DNA from: Nannizziopsis barbatae
Taxonomy: Eukaryota > Ascomycota > Eurotiomycetes > Onygenales > Nannizziopsiaceae
Length of the DNA: 64,000 bases
Assembly (NCBI GenBank): GCA_014964245.1
Contig: JACVYH010000003.1
Coordinates: 930,001-994,000, forward strand
Reading direction: 5' to 3'
Part shown: one piece after another, positions 1 through 11,946 of the stretch
How the letters are laid out: every line of letters begins with the position of its first letter
Numbering within the stretch: the stretch's first letter is position 1
Program-made: the position numbers and the translations under genes
The notes under the pieces: model-generated
What the model saw: the letters and a program-made list of their open reading frames with translations, nothing else
What the model was told of the DNA's origin: nothing
The model's database searches: none

Positions 1-660
1 TGAGCATAAGAGTTTGGTACTTGGAATGGCATATCAATCCCGCATGGTGATGCAACTTAGAGGATTGGAAACCGGGGCAGCTCGGGATATCAGCGGTGTA
101 TTGCAGATCAGTAGAGGCGCATCACACACGCGGCGGAGGAAAAAAACAAGAAAGAAGTTCGAACGAAATCGTGTGGTGCCAACTGAGGTCCTGTATTTTG
201 TCCAAGGCGATGGGGCGGTTCGTGTATTCGAGCGGGGCGAGTGATATTAAAAGTAAACACATTAAATGATGACCTTTTCCAATCTGAGAGAAGATTCGAC
301 GTCCTCGTAGGACACTAGAATCTTGAGTTTTGCGCTTATACAAGGGCGAGGAGAAGCTTTTGAACCAAATCGACCTTGTCATTGCGGGCGAAAAGGGTCT
401 GTCATTACCTAACAAGAGAAAGAGACAAATGCACTCCGTTTATTTCCACATTTTCCGGCCCATAAACCCGCTTCTCTTGAAGGCTTCGATCGTTAGGAAA
501 TTGAACTTAGTCGGGATACTGCGCTGTATAATAACAACAAAACTAGGCTCATTAAAAAACGGCCGGGTGGTCCCATACTGTTCAACTTCCCTGTGCTCCT
601 TGCGACTAATAAGTGCTCCATATACCCCTAAAAACTCGAAGAAGGCAAATCGATCGTTAT
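1..660. other. Non-coding left edge, downstream of RPL37
   Basis: I see no recognisable gene here. The segment lies downstream of the RPL37 stop codon, so its right part is presumably RPL37 3' UTR. Short open frames exist on both strands, but none resembles a known family or shows a consistent start and splice pattern. The left end may belong to the control region of a gene beyond the window. Confidence 0.5.
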
Positions 661-1191
661 TTATGCGGTTTGAGGTCCCCGGGCACCCTTGGGAGTTCCG
701 GTCTGGAAGCCGTTCTTGAATTTTCTTTGGACAATCTTGAGCGATCTCATCCGTCCGGTTCCGGTTGTCCTTCGTCGCAGAGCCTTCTCTCCCCAGTTGT
801 CTGTCAAATATGTAAGTATATTCCATTGTCCACTCGCCGTTCGTCAAGTATCTCATGTAACTGTCGGGGGCCACTTGAACGTACACTTCCGCATTTTAGC
901 CGCTGGATATCCGCAAGAACCGCAAACACTCTTCTGGATGTGGAATGAGCGACGACCTAGTGAACGGAACCAAGCTATTGTCAGCACCGATTTAACCAAA
1001 TCACTTTTGCCCATGCCCCCGCAAATCGTAATCCCCAAAACCATTAAAAGTCTACAGATAGACTAACCGCATCGTCTGCACAGAGTGTGCGTCTTGTTGT
1101 GGCGCTTGCCAAAGCTGGATGTTCCCTTCGCTATTCAAGCCATCAGTATCCCGATTGGAATCGCGGGTCGTGTTGGGTTTATCGTACTCAT
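661..1191 (-). CDS. RPL37: 60S ribosomal protein eL37
   Basis: eL37 is a small zinc-binding protein of the large cytosolic ribosomal subunit. The coding sequence has four exons on the minus strand: 1191-1188, 1130-1068, 956-885 and 800-661. They join in frame to a 92-residue protein, the usual length. The start codon plus one base form a 4-nt coding exon, a layout common for fungal ribosomal protein genes. Visible signatures are TKGTSSFGKRHNKTHTLC near the N-terminus, the four zinc-ligand cysteines in C-R-R-C and C-G-S-C, and the C-terminal FKNGFQTGTPKGARGP. The conserved RMRYLK stretch reads RMRSLK here, a small deviation. Introns are 57, 111 and 84 bp with GT/AG ends. SLU7 lies upstream on the same strand, about 430 bp away. 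The identity is very secure; intron edges were placed by hand. Confidence 0.95.
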
Positions 1192-1618
1192 CTTGGATTA
1201 GGAACTCTGCCAAAAAAAACCGATCAGTATTTATAAGTTAAAAAGACGATTGAAACGAGAGTAAAATCAGATTATAACATACCTTGATCGTGCTGTTGGA
1301 AGCGCTGGTCGAATTGTCGTTGTCGCAAGGGCGTTGGCTCCGAAGTTCGCACCCAAAAAAGACCTAAGCGAGGCGTTGTGGGAGGGTTAAAGCCCTGAGT
1401 CACGTGATATGTGTTCTGCGTTGAGCGCGAAAAGGTTAACTTTGCCAGCAAAGTACTCTGTACGAGCACGGAGTACCATCAAATGATCCGTGAAGACGTA
1501 ACTCATGGAAACGATGCAGGAAAAAGGAGATTAAGGAAATATTAGAAGAGATGGTATTATACAATTGAATGAACGCTTGAACGCTACAGAGCTAAATACA
1601 ATATAACACGAAATTAAG
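1192..1618 (-). promoter_or_regulatory. RPL37 promoter region / SLU7 3' end
   Basis: This 427-bp gap holds the RPL37 promoter and the SLU7 3' UTR. A perfect TCACGTGA palindrome at 1400-1407 is a canonical CACGTG E-box of the kind bound by Cbf1-type bHLH factors; that assignment is inference. A CACGGAGTA variant of the dispersed TACGGAGTA motif occurs near 1465. Confidence 0.45.
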
Positions 1619-3001
1619 CTAGGTGGTCAGCTCATCCTTTCCAAGAAATGCAGCCATCGGATCGTCAGCGACATGCCGAGATCTTTTATATCTTTCCAAT
1701 TCTTCCTCAGTCACTCCCTGTTGCAACTCATGCAAAGTCCGCTTTTTCAAGGTGGTGGCCGCTTCGCTTTTCTCGTCGTCATCTCCCGTTTCCTTATGCT
1801 CCTTAGCGGCGGCCTCCTCAAGACTGTTCAGAAGCATATTCTCTGCTTCTGCAAAAGCTTTTTTGCCATCCTCCCCGGTACAGTAGCTGTTTTTTGTCGT
1901 AGAGTGACAGCAGGCATAACCCCATTGAAATTTTGACCACCAACTGCCCCAAACCGAAGTATGATTATTGATCAGAATATCTTCGGGATATTTTGACTTC
2001 ACCGCTTCCTTCGGCTCTCCCTTTATGGCTCCAGTTTCATCGTATTCCACAAATCTCTCATTTTCAGTGACTGAGGTTTGGTGTAGTAATCCCGGCTGTA
2101 GGTATTCCGCACCCCCATACTTATCCAACAGTGCTTTCTTGTGCTCCTCTTTCTTTGCTTGGACTTCCTCTTTTTGTTTTCTTATAGAGTACTCTCCTTG
2201 GGTTGGATTGGCCTGAAGATGCTGTCTATTCTCATCGCCTCGCTCTTGCGTCTCCCAGGCATATCGTTGAGCTCTCTCAAATTCAGCAGCATCTCCCGAA
2301 GCACGTATAAAATTTTCCTCGGCAACAAGGGCGGCAGCCGTGTCCATTTGTGCACCCATATCTACCATCGAACGTGTTTTTGGGTCATATTTGGCAGACT
2401 CTGGGTCTAGGTTCAGTAAATATTTCGCCGTGTCTTCCCGAAGTCGCAGATTTCTGGTTGCCGTTCCCTGATTTCTTCCCATATCGGATTCTTCAGCGTA
2501 TTTAGCTTCGCCCACACCTGCACCATCCCCATTTGGTTTCGAGGCTGGCTTGGCCTCGCCCTTTGCCTGCCGTTTCAAGGTCTCAAGGTCCTCGTATTCC
2601 TGCACCACATTCTGGTATTCTCTGGCATCGTAGCCATTCCAGCGGTCTCGTTTCGCATCCCAGCCCAGATCCACCTTTTGAACAACTTCATCGGCGTGAA
2701 TATCTTTCCCGGTCCATTTGGCACCGTGTTTTCTTGGCCTACTCAGACATTCTTTGGTTTTGTGTGTCATAGCTCCACAGTTTTCACAAGCACCCTTCCT
2801 ATATTTCGTAGCGGCAGGCCCGGTTCGCTTCCCTCGATCGTACCATTTCGAGTGATCATCCTTTGACCTTTGTAAACGTTGATGGTCAAGATAGTCGGTG
2901 GCGGCGGATTCATCGGTAACGTAGAATGGCTTCTTAGCGATGAAGGAGGGTATATATTCGTTCCGCTCTTTCTGCGGAACGTCTGTTGGCCTTCGCGACA
3001 T
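1619..3001 (-). CDS. SLU7: Pre-mRNA-splicing factor Slu7
   Basis: Slu7 acts in the second catalytic step of pre-mRNA splicing, helping 3' splice-site choice in the spliceosome. The gene is one uninterrupted exon encoding 460 residues, close to family length. A CCHC zinc knuckle is visible at residues 72-85 (C-x2-C-x4-H-x4-C, in CENCGAMTHKTKEC), followed by the family's SRPRKHGAKWTGKDI segment and the DAKRDRWNGYD block. The N-terminus, with NEYIPSFIAKKPFYV, matches the conserved Slu7 opening, which supports the chosen ATG. The C-terminal half is charged and coiled-coil-like. It is divergent from REV3 across 366 bp and upstream of RPL37 on the same strand. Confidence 0.95.
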   Translation of the reverse strand: MSRRPTDVPQKERNEYIPSFIAKKPFYVTDESAATDYLDHQRLQRSKDDHSKWYDRGKRTGPAATKYRKGACENCGAMTHKTKECLSRPRKHGAKWTGKDIHADEVVQKVDLGWDAKRDRWNGYDAREYQNVVQEYEDLETLKRQAKGEAKPASKPNGDGAGVGEAKYAEESDMGRNQGTATRNLRLREDTAKYLLNLDPESAKYDPKTRSMVDMGAQMDTAAALVAEENFIRASGDAAEFERAQRYAWETQERGDENRQHLQANPTQGEYSIRKQKEEVQAKKEEHKKALLDKYGGAEYLQPGLLHQTSVTENERFVEYDETGAIKGEPKEAVKSKYPEDILINNHTSVWGSWWSKFQWGYACCHSTTKNSYCTGEDGKKAFAEAENMLLNSLEEAAAKEHKETGDDDEKSEAATTLKKRTLHELQQGVTEEELERYKRSRHVADDPMAAFLGKDELTT

Positions 3002-3367
3002 GTTGGACGGGTATGTAATAGCCTAGAATGCTTGTAAATGGTTTGAATTTTGGAGGGCATTGATGGATTGATATCCGGATTGCAGAGAGCGGGAAGCCGT
3101 GAAGAGTAAAGTCTATTAGTAAACATAAATCTCATCAATATCACGTGATTGGACCGTGCCGTGGGCTAGACTCGCGACTTGCAAAGCTGGAGTGAGCCTT
3201 GGGAACGCGTTGGAAACAGAATTACAATGAGCACAGCAGCTTGCTGAAAGATGGTTTTTGGCCTACGAAGGGAATTACGTTGTGTATACTGTCTATAAAC
3301 TGCTGCCAATGGCTTCCGATACCATTCCGGCATCGAAATCCTTCAATATACCCTATTGCAAGGCCCG
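3002..3367. promoter_or_regulatory. Divergent SLU7/REV3 promoter
   Basis: The two start codons are separated by 366 bp, so both promoters must lie here. A second TCACGTGA palindrome is at 3141-3148, matching the one upstream of RPL37. No clear TATA box was found. Confidence 0.45.
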
Positions 3368-6300
3368 ATGGAGACCTTCCGCGTTCTCCTAAACTGCATC
3401 GACCATTATCAAGCTGTTCCGACGAAATTAGACCCTGAGCTTCCGCACCACGATAACCCCATACCGAAAAATGCTAGACCGAAGGTCCCTGTGATTCGTG
3501 TTTTTGGGGCGACCGAGACCGGACAAAAGGTTTGCGCACATGTGCATGGAGCATTTCCATATCTCTATATAGAGTACCGTGGAGGATTAGCTGCAGCAGA
3601 AGGTCAGCCAGGCAATTCAAGATTCCAAGTGACAAACGCTTAAATTCCCGTAGTCAAGGCTGCTGGTCGTAGCCTTCATGTATCTATTGATCATGCTCTT
3701 GCGGTCAGCTACCGCCGAGATCCGTACGAATCCGGAACCCTTTACGTCGCCCACATAAGTCTTGTTAAAGGCACGCCATTCTACGGCTATCATCTTGGGT
3801 ATAGATTTTTCTTTAAGATATATCTATTGAATCCCATGCATGTCACGAGAACCGCGGATCTTCTATTGCAAGGGGCTGTAATGAAACGAGTCCTTCAACC
3901 ATACGAGAGCCACCTCCAGTACATACCACAATGGATGTGTGACTTCAACTTGTACGGATGTGCATATCTCGACTGCCGCAAAGTGGTCTTCCGAGGGCCG
4001 GTACCTCTCTTCCACGAGCTTAACGATCCTAATCATCGATGGCACGATCAAAGTATATCCCCTGAATTAATATCCGACGCAACACTGTTTCCAAAGCAGA
4101 GCCATTGTGCGCTTGAGGTCGACATTCACGTTCAGGACATTCTGAACCGTGAAGGGATCAATGAACGCTTCCTCCACCATGAGCTCTTCGAAACGCTGAA
4201 TCAAGCTTCTCCTGGAGAAAGATTGGTTCCAAGCTTGGCGAGCCTATGGGATGATGAGAAACGGAGGAGAAAAATCGCAATGGGCCTTACGGACCCAGAG
4301 AGTACCCCCTTTAGTGAAGCAGATCTTGTCTCAATGTCCGCCGACTCTCGAAGCGGGGAACCAGGTGGCTGGATTCACGAGGAAATGTTCAAGGCCCGTG
4401 TTGTGGATCTCATTGCGGGTGAAAAAACCCAACTTGGTGATAATCAAACATCATCAACGGGCCCCTTCAACGTCATTCCAGCTGAGTCGAATATCCAATC
4501 GGCATTGGATAGCGTGCGAGACTTATTTCCTGAAAACATTCAAGCCCTCCACCCCCAAGTTCTCGGTGCCGAGGTTGAACGAGATAATGCAGAGATTGAG
4601 GTTGATGAATCTCGAATTCTGTCACTGGAGCTCCAAGACGCCTCACCTGATTCCGATGAAACCAACGGCTACGGGTCTCGATATGCAGAAAACGAAGTGG
4701 AACCAATTGGCGACTCCCGGGCTGCCGAACAAAACCCACGGGAAAAAATCGGCGCCAGTGGCGTTGGTCCGATTACTGATATTGACTTGGATAATTTGGG
4801 AATTCGACAAGCTCCCGACGGCGGCGACAGCCAGCAGGATATTTTCGAGATAGATAACGAATTTCTAAGCAAAATTGGATCCAATGTCGCGCAACCATCT
4901 CCGAGCAAAGTGGATAAAAGTCACCCATCCAAAAGACTTCGCTTCGCTTTGGACTCACCGGACCATTCACCCAATCGTACATCCACCCTCAGTTCACAGC
5001 CGAAACCTGAGCCTCCTTCATCTCATGCCCTCTCACTTACTGAATCAGGCACTCCTGCCGAAGACGGGTCACGAACATCACAAAAAGCCTTCACATCTGA
5101 TGGCAGAATACAATTCCCTGTTATAAAAGACCCTAATAACCCTGCCACCATTTCAAGATTCAGTCAGCTGAGCAGTTCTCTGAAGGGATCCCAGTCTAAC
5201 CTACAGCATGACTCCAAATCAATTTCACCTCTGCAGCCGCCTCTCCTGGATTTCATGCCTGAGAAAGACTCAAGCCTTATCTCACAGCCAACTCACTTAT
5301 CCTCTGATATCAGCAAATCTCTCCATGTATCTTTCAATCTACGTTCTACGGATCGAGTTTATCTTCTCAATCAGCCCCAACCTCTTCCTCCTCTGACTGG
5401 AATCAGTCCAAGTGACGTGTATCGACCATCTACAATCTATCTCTATCAAGCGGCACATTACAGCAATGACAACGATTTGCCAGACCGCCCAATGGAGTAT
5501 GCAGGAAAACAGTTCAAACTGGAAAGCAATACAGTACCATATCTTCCGCAGTTTAACCCGACTGGGGTATTGGTTGATGATAAACCCTCAATCTCCGTTG
5601 ACCGAGATGATCTCGAAAGGGAGAACGAGCTCCTTCGAAAACGTTGCTCAATTCGCTCCTGGGAATTCGCTCCCTTGCCGCCATCCCGTGCGGAAGTGAT
5701 TGAGTGGTGTAAGAATCAGGACTTAGAGGGCTCCCCACCTCAATCCAGCCTCACAAAAAATTCAAGGCGGCTTGGGCTTTCACAGGTGGATGGAGCGACC
5801 CAGAAAATTGCGCATGGCTTCAAATTTTCCCAAAAGAAAGCCTCAAAAAATATCCAGCGCCACTCTAGTTATATGAGTATTATGAGTCTTGAAGTACATG
5901 TCAATACTCGTGGCACATTTGCACCGGATCCCGAAGAAGATGAAGTATCTTGCATTTTTTGGTGCATCCAGTCCGGGGATCGCTCGACGGGTTCTGATGG
6001 CGCCGATGATGATGATGACCTCCAGATCGGAGTCCTTATTCTCTCAGACGCTCAAAGCATCGCGGCTAAAATATGGTGCCATCCAGATGTCGAAGTCGAG
6101 GAAGAATCCTCAGAAATTGATCTATTAACTAAATTGGTTGACCTTGTACGATACCATGACCCGGACATTTTGACAGGTTACGAAGTCCATAATGGCTCTT
6201 GGGGCTACTTGATCGAACGCGCAAGGGTCAAATATGACTACGATCTCTGCGATGAACTGTCAAGGATGAAGAGTAACTCACATGGCCGTTTTGGAAAAGA

Positions 6301-8419
6301 AGCCGATCGATGGGGATTCAACCATACATCGACGATTCGAGTCACTGGCAGACACATGATCAATATTTGGAGAGCCATGAGAGGCGAGCTTAATCTACTC
6401 CAATATACATTGGAGAACGTTGTGTTTCATTTGCTTCATCAGAGGATACCCCACTACCCTTTCAATGCGCTGACCAAGTGGTTCAAAAGCGTTAAGGCTC
6501 GAGACATAGAAAAAGTGGTGAATTATTTCCTGTCGCGCACGAAACTCAATCTCGATGTTCTGGATGCAAACGAACTAGTTCCAAGAACGACTGAACAAGC
6601 AAGGATTCTTGGAATTGACTTCTTTTCGGTCTTCTCCAGGGGTTCGCAGTTCAAAGTAGAATCTTTGATGTTCCGTATTGCGAAACCGGAAAATTTCATT
6701 CTAATTTCCCCGAGCAAAGGCCAGGTCGGCCAGCAGAATGCACTCGAGTGCCTCCCGCTCGTGATGGAGCCGCAGAGCAATTTCTACACCAGTCCACTTT
6801 TGGTTTTGGATTTTCAGTCACTCTATCCCAGTATCATGATTGCATACAATTATTGCTATTCAACATTCTTGGGTCGCATTGTGAACTGGCGTGGTCGAAA
6901 TAAAATGGGCTTCATTGACTATCAAAGACAGCAGGGATTATTGGAGCTGCTCAAAGAACACATCAATATCGCTCCAAACGGAATGATGTACGCCAATTCC
7001 GAAGTTCGAAAGTCTCTTCTGGCCAACATGCTGACCGAGATCCTTGAAACTCGTGTAATGGTGAAAAACGGCATGAAAGCCAACAAAGAGGACCGAGCGC
7101 TACAACGCTTACTGAACAATCGGCAACTTGCATTGAAGCTGATTGCAAATGTGACGTACGGATACACCTCTGCGTCTTTTTCGGGGAGAATGCCTTGTGC
7201 AGAGATCGCCGACAGTATCGTTCAAACTGCTCGAGAAACTTTGGAGAAAGCCATCGCTCACATTCATTCCGTGGAACAATGGGGCGCAGAGGTGGTCTAC
7301 GGTGATACAGACAGCCTATTCATATACCTCAAGGGTCGTACCCGGGATGAAGCCTTTGATATTGGAGAAGCAATCGCGAAAGCCATTACTGATTCCAATC
7401 CTCGGCCAGTGAAACTAAAATTCGAGAAGGTGTATCATCCATGTATACTCTTGGCGAAGAAAAGATACGTTGGATATAAATATGAAAGCCGCGATCAGAC
7501 CAAGCCGGAATTTGATGCAAAAGGTATAGAAACTGTTCGTCGAGATGGCACACCTGCGGAGCAGAAGATTGAGGAGAAGGCGCTACGAATCCTGTTCGAG
7601 ACTGCCGATCTGAGTAGGGTCAAGGAGTATTTTCAAAAGCAATGCAGTAAAATTATGCAGAATAGAGTGTCTATCCAGGACTTTTGCTTTGCCAAGGAAG
7701 TCAAGCTAGGAACATACAGCGAAAAGGGACCACCACCGCCTGGTGCACTGATCAGCGCCAAACGAATGCTTGAGGACCGGAGATTGGAACCGCAGTATGG
7801 GCAACGCGTTCCTTACGTGGTAATCTCTGGGGCCCCGGGCGCACGGCTGATTGATCGTTGTGTGGCGCCGGACGTTCTCCTCCAAGACCCGCAGATGGAA
7901 CTGGACGCCGAATATTATATTTCGAAGAATATCATCCCACCCTTGGAACGGATCTTCAACCTTGTTGGAGCAAACGTCCGGCAGTGGTATGATGAAATGC
8001 CAAAATATCAACGGATGCGGCGCACCGACGGCGCCATGATTCCGCCCTGCAAAGATGGGTCCCTTCAACGGAAAACTTTAGAGTCATACATGAAATCTTC
8101 ATCATGTGCCGTGTGCCGCGAGAAACTGGAAGGAGAACAGCCTCTCTGCAGCCTCTGTTCGCAACAACCACATATATCCCTCATGCGACTGCGGTATCGA
8201 ATCCGCAGAGCAGAGAGGAAAGTGGAAAATGTGCACGAAGTGTGCCGCTCTTGTATAGGCCTTCCATGGGGTGAGGATGTGCTATGTGATAGCAAAGATT
8301 GTCCGGTGTTCTATTCTCGAACGCGAGCGACCTCTTACCTCTCTTACACCCAGGCGCTGCTCGACCCAGCGGCTGAAGCGCTGGAAAGCTCGAGCGAGAA
8401 CGGGCCGTGGACGTGGTAA
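3368..8419 (+). CDS. REV3: DNA polymerase zeta catalytic subunit Rev3
   Basis: Rev3 is the B-family catalytic subunit of polymerase zeta, which extends past DNA lesions in error-prone translesion synthesis. There are two exons, 3368-3602 and 3654-8419, with a 51-bp intron, giving 1666 residues. The N-terminus METFRVLLNCIDHYQ and the block after the intron (SIDHALAVSYRR) match Rev3 proteins, so the ATG at 3368 is well supported. A long disordered insert fills roughly residues 300-650. Polymerase motif A is DFQSLYPSIMIAYNY (about residue 1131), motif B contains ANVTYGYTSASFSGRMPC, and motif C is YGDTDS (about residue 1294). Two C-terminal cysteine modules follow: CAVC...CSLC (zinc type) and CRSC...CDSKDC (the iron-sulfur type that binds accessory subunits). 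All key residues are present, so the gene looks intact. Confidence 0.97.
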
Positions 8420-9819
8420 CATGGGTTACGAGCCGGGCGAGACAGGTCATAATCTCATTGTGTTTAATAATACTTTTAAGTTCGATAGACATCAAAACAG
8501 ACGCACAACAGTCTCTTTGTCGCTTTCAAAGACATGACCAGTAGAATCGATCTGACGTCGAGCGCGGGAGAAGACGGAGATGAGCCCAAGTCCCAGTCCC
8601 AAATTAAGGTCGACGCAGTGATTGTCACAATAATGGGCGAATAACCGAGAATCCAACAGATGTGCAGTTGCCACGAAAATGCTGTTTTCAGTTTCTTTGT
8701 TCTCTTTGGAATTCTTGCTCTGTAGTGGTGCAGGGGTGGTTTGGTCTGGTCAATATCAAAATCCTCCCGTTCCAAATCCCGGTCGACACCACCACCACCA
8801 ATCTTTAGCGCTCTTCGCACCTTGCATCTCGCTCTCGCTCCCATGAACCGGGAATTTAATGCGATCTTCCCCTCTGAGCTTCTTGTAATTTTAGCAATTC
8901 ACTAATGAGTTTTTAGTCTCCGAATCCTTGTCAACCAGGAACCAGTCATGATGTGCCGAACCCTCGCCACCCCTAACCGCTGGCCCAAACAAAAATCGAT
9001 TTCTTTGTTTGAATGCAAGCGATATCAGACACACCAAAAGTCTCTTTGAAGTCTGCTTATGGGCATTGCTCAAAGAACATGCAGGATCATCACAGCCATC
9101 GCTCACCGCGATTTGTCAGTCAATGCCAGCCCTTCGTGAACCGAGGCCTTGGAAACCCAAAAAGGGGGTTGATTGTCTTGCCCTCATACCCAGAGAACCA
9201 GGGCTTGGGAATCTCTTCGTATTTCTGCGGAGATGGGCATTTAGCCCCCGAGGACCGAAATTCTCTTTTTTGTCGGGAATCCACTTATCCAGCTTGAAAC
9301 AATGACTTCGGCTCGCAGGACAAGGGTCCAAGGCGGAGCGTGCGAGGACACTGACCCTCTCCGCTTCCCATCTTTCCTTTGAATGTGTGTTGGCGGTGGG
9401 ACGCGGAAGCTGATAGCCCAGAAAAATAATGGTGGTTCTCGACCACTCAGACGTACTATTTTCCGATTCAACTGCATTCGGCAAGCTCTTCTTTGTCTTG
9501 ATTTACGCTTGCTTTTTCTTCTTTTCGTTGTTCCGACGAGGCGAGTCGCGGGGATTGCCGGCGTTGTTTGCTAAAATAATGCATGGTGCAATTATGGGCG
9601 ATGAACTATTACTTTTCCTTTGTGATAGCAATTCTCCCTCGCAAGGGTCCAAAGAGAAGACATAAAACCGGGTCCTGCACCCAGCCGAGCGCTCTTCTGT
9701 TCCGCGTGTCCTTTTTGTTTTCTTTTTTGACAAACCACCATCCTTCGCTGCCTCCGCTTCCTTTTTAACGGACTCGATACCTCTTCACAAAGCATATATT
9801 TGTGTCAGACCAGCCCATT
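8420..9819. other. Intergenic region REV3 to methyltransferase
   Basis: These 1.4 kb separate two genes on the plus strand. Several short open frames exist on both strands (for example 8476-8844 minus and 9116-9484 minus). None resembles a known family, and their composition looks non-coding. The right part should hold the methyltransferase promoter and 5' UTR. Confidence 0.4.
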
Positions 9820-11512
9820 ATGCCTCAACGATTGTGTCCCCAGATTCTTTACGACGACGAACAGAACTTATACGTTGTTGCTCTACCACTCGAGAGAAGC
9901 ATCTATTATTACCCTCTTTATCCGGGCGTACCTGTTCCGGACCCAATCGAAGTCCCTTACGCAGACGCTGCCGCCGATACCCCAATGCCTGAGGTTCCTG
10001 CTTTAGGGATTCCCGTGAGTGACCAAGTCCTTTTTTTTCAACGAGGCTAGCTCGTCTTTGAAGCCAATCAATAGCTGACTAGCTTGAAGGGGCCCTCGAC
10101 TTATGATCAAGAAGACGATGCGTAAGCTTAGAATTCTCATTTGCGAGGATAGAAACAGTGTGCTAACAATACACGGAGGTGTTTTCAGTCGAAGCACAAC
10201 TACCGAGCTGACTCCCGAGTACGTTGACTATCCATTCGACTATGGCCGTCGATATAATGCCTTCCAAGAGGGAGAATATTGGTATATACTCCACCACATA
10301 ACTTGAACTGTTCCATGCTCATTTACCTGCCAGGGCTCCAAACGACGATCTCCAGCAAGACCAAATGAACATCTCGTAAGTTATCATTAGCACTGAATAG
10401 AGAGACACGAAGACCAACCTATCGATTCTAGACATCGAATGTTCAATAAGATTCTCGGGAAACTTGTCGATGCACCAATCTCCAAGCATCCAAAGGTATT
10501 TCGGATTGCTTATGGCTGCAATAATTCCATGCTAACGCCAAATGTAGGAGGTCATTGATCTTGGTACTGGGACTGGAGCCTGGGCTATGTAAGCATTTCA
10601 AGATAACATTTGCTTGCTCCATCTAATAGCTCCCAGCGATTTCGCCGAGAAGCACCCACTCGCGAATGTCACAGGCCTCGACTTTTCGGCCATTCAGCCA
10701 GCTGACGCTCCCTCGAACTGCGAATTCATCGTTGATGATATTTGTGAGGAGTGGTTTTATCCACGCAACCACTTCGATCTCGTGCATATACGACAAATGT
10801 ACGGTTCTGTGGCGGATTGGCCGGCTCTCTATCAGGCAATTCATACGTAAGTTTAGCCCAAGCAATGCAATATTCCACCATCTATGCTAGGCTCTAGGGC
10901 TGATCGTTGGTAAACAGTCACCTCAAGCCAGGAGGCTGGGTTGATCAACAGGAGATGTCGGTTGAATTTAAGTCGGATGATGTCACCTTGCCAGACGACC
11001 ATCCCTTCCGAAGATGGTCCAGTGCCATGCTTGAAGCCGGAGAGAAGAGCGGGAAAACCTTCAAGATTGTCGACCAGGCTCGTGACCATCTCATCAACGC
11101 GGGATTTGTTAATGTTAGAGAGAGGAGATATAAGGTGCCAATTGGCACCTGGCTCACAGAACCCGGTATGGCTGAGCTCGGGCAATTGAATCTCGAGCAG
11201 ATGAAGGCAGGAATGGATGGCTGGACCATCATGCCATTTATGAGAGAGCTGAGGGTAAGATTCGAGTGCCACGTTTCCGTCGGTAACTCTCTTCGCTAAT
11301 TCTTCATCTTTTCTACAGTGGTCTTACGACGATATGCGTGGTCTCATCCGCGATGTTATGGAAGCTCTAGAAGACCCAAACCTCCACGCTTATATTGAAG
11401 TGTAGGTCCACTCTCTCGCTGGTTCAATTAGCCTTAACTAATAATATCAACTTCCAGGACGTCGGTGTGTGGACGAAAGCCCAGACCGAACCGAACTCGC
11501 TGGTTAGCATAA
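9820..11512 (+). CDS. LaeA/UMTA-like SAM-dependent methyltransferase
   Basis: This is a class I S-adenosylmethionine methyltransferase of the fungal LaeA/UMTA-like group. The family includes global regulators of secondary metabolism, but most members have no known substrate. Ten exons (9820-10014, 10090-10121, 10189-10281, 10334-10375, 10432-10495, 10548-10588, 10637-10846, 10918-11254, 11319-11401, 11458-11512) join in frame to 383 residues. SAM-binding motif I is EVIDLGTGTGAWAI from about residue 143. Downstream are NVTGLDFSAIQP (motif II region), FDLVHIRQM, LKPGGWVDQQE, and a C-terminal CGRKPRP typical of these proteins. The N-terminal region with PEYVDYPFDYGRRYNAF precedes the fold, as in LaeA-like enzymes. 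No secondary-metabolite core enzyme is nearby, so cluster membership is not suggested. The function of this paralog is unknown. Confidence 0.88.
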
Positions 11513-11946
11513 GAACGTCTCAGGAGTTTTTTACTCAGAATCTCTACTTCGTCTTCGTCGGACAGTCAAGATGCCGGGTTAATGCAGTTTGTAAAGGGTG
11601 TCGCCGGCTAGTTTTCGTAAATGGTTTCGTTGTTGTAAGATACATATTGTTCGGGCTTCGGGATATACCTAATATTTGTATGGAGTTTAATGAAAGGAAT
11701 TATTCTTCTTCTAAACATGTTCGGTTGTCCAACGACACCGGTGTACCCCGTACGGAGTAAGTCAATTAGTCAATAGAAACTGCTTCGTATAAATTCTGAT
11801 AGCGATTCGGAAGCGAAAGCGAGACTGACAGTTCTTGGCGTTCAGGGGGTCACGTGCCTAGCTTCGAGATTGGAGCTGCCGCAGATGCTCGGATGAAATC
11901 AAGTATTGAATTACACCTCATGGACGTGTGCTGAGCATTCGTCAAC
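11513..11946. other. Intergenic region, methyltransferase to Asterix gene
   Basis: This gap of 434 bp contains one exact TACGGAGTA motif at 11751-11759 and a GGTCACGTG element near 11848. It presumably carries the methyltransferase 3' UTR and the promoter of the next gene. No gene is seen. Confidence 0.4.
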
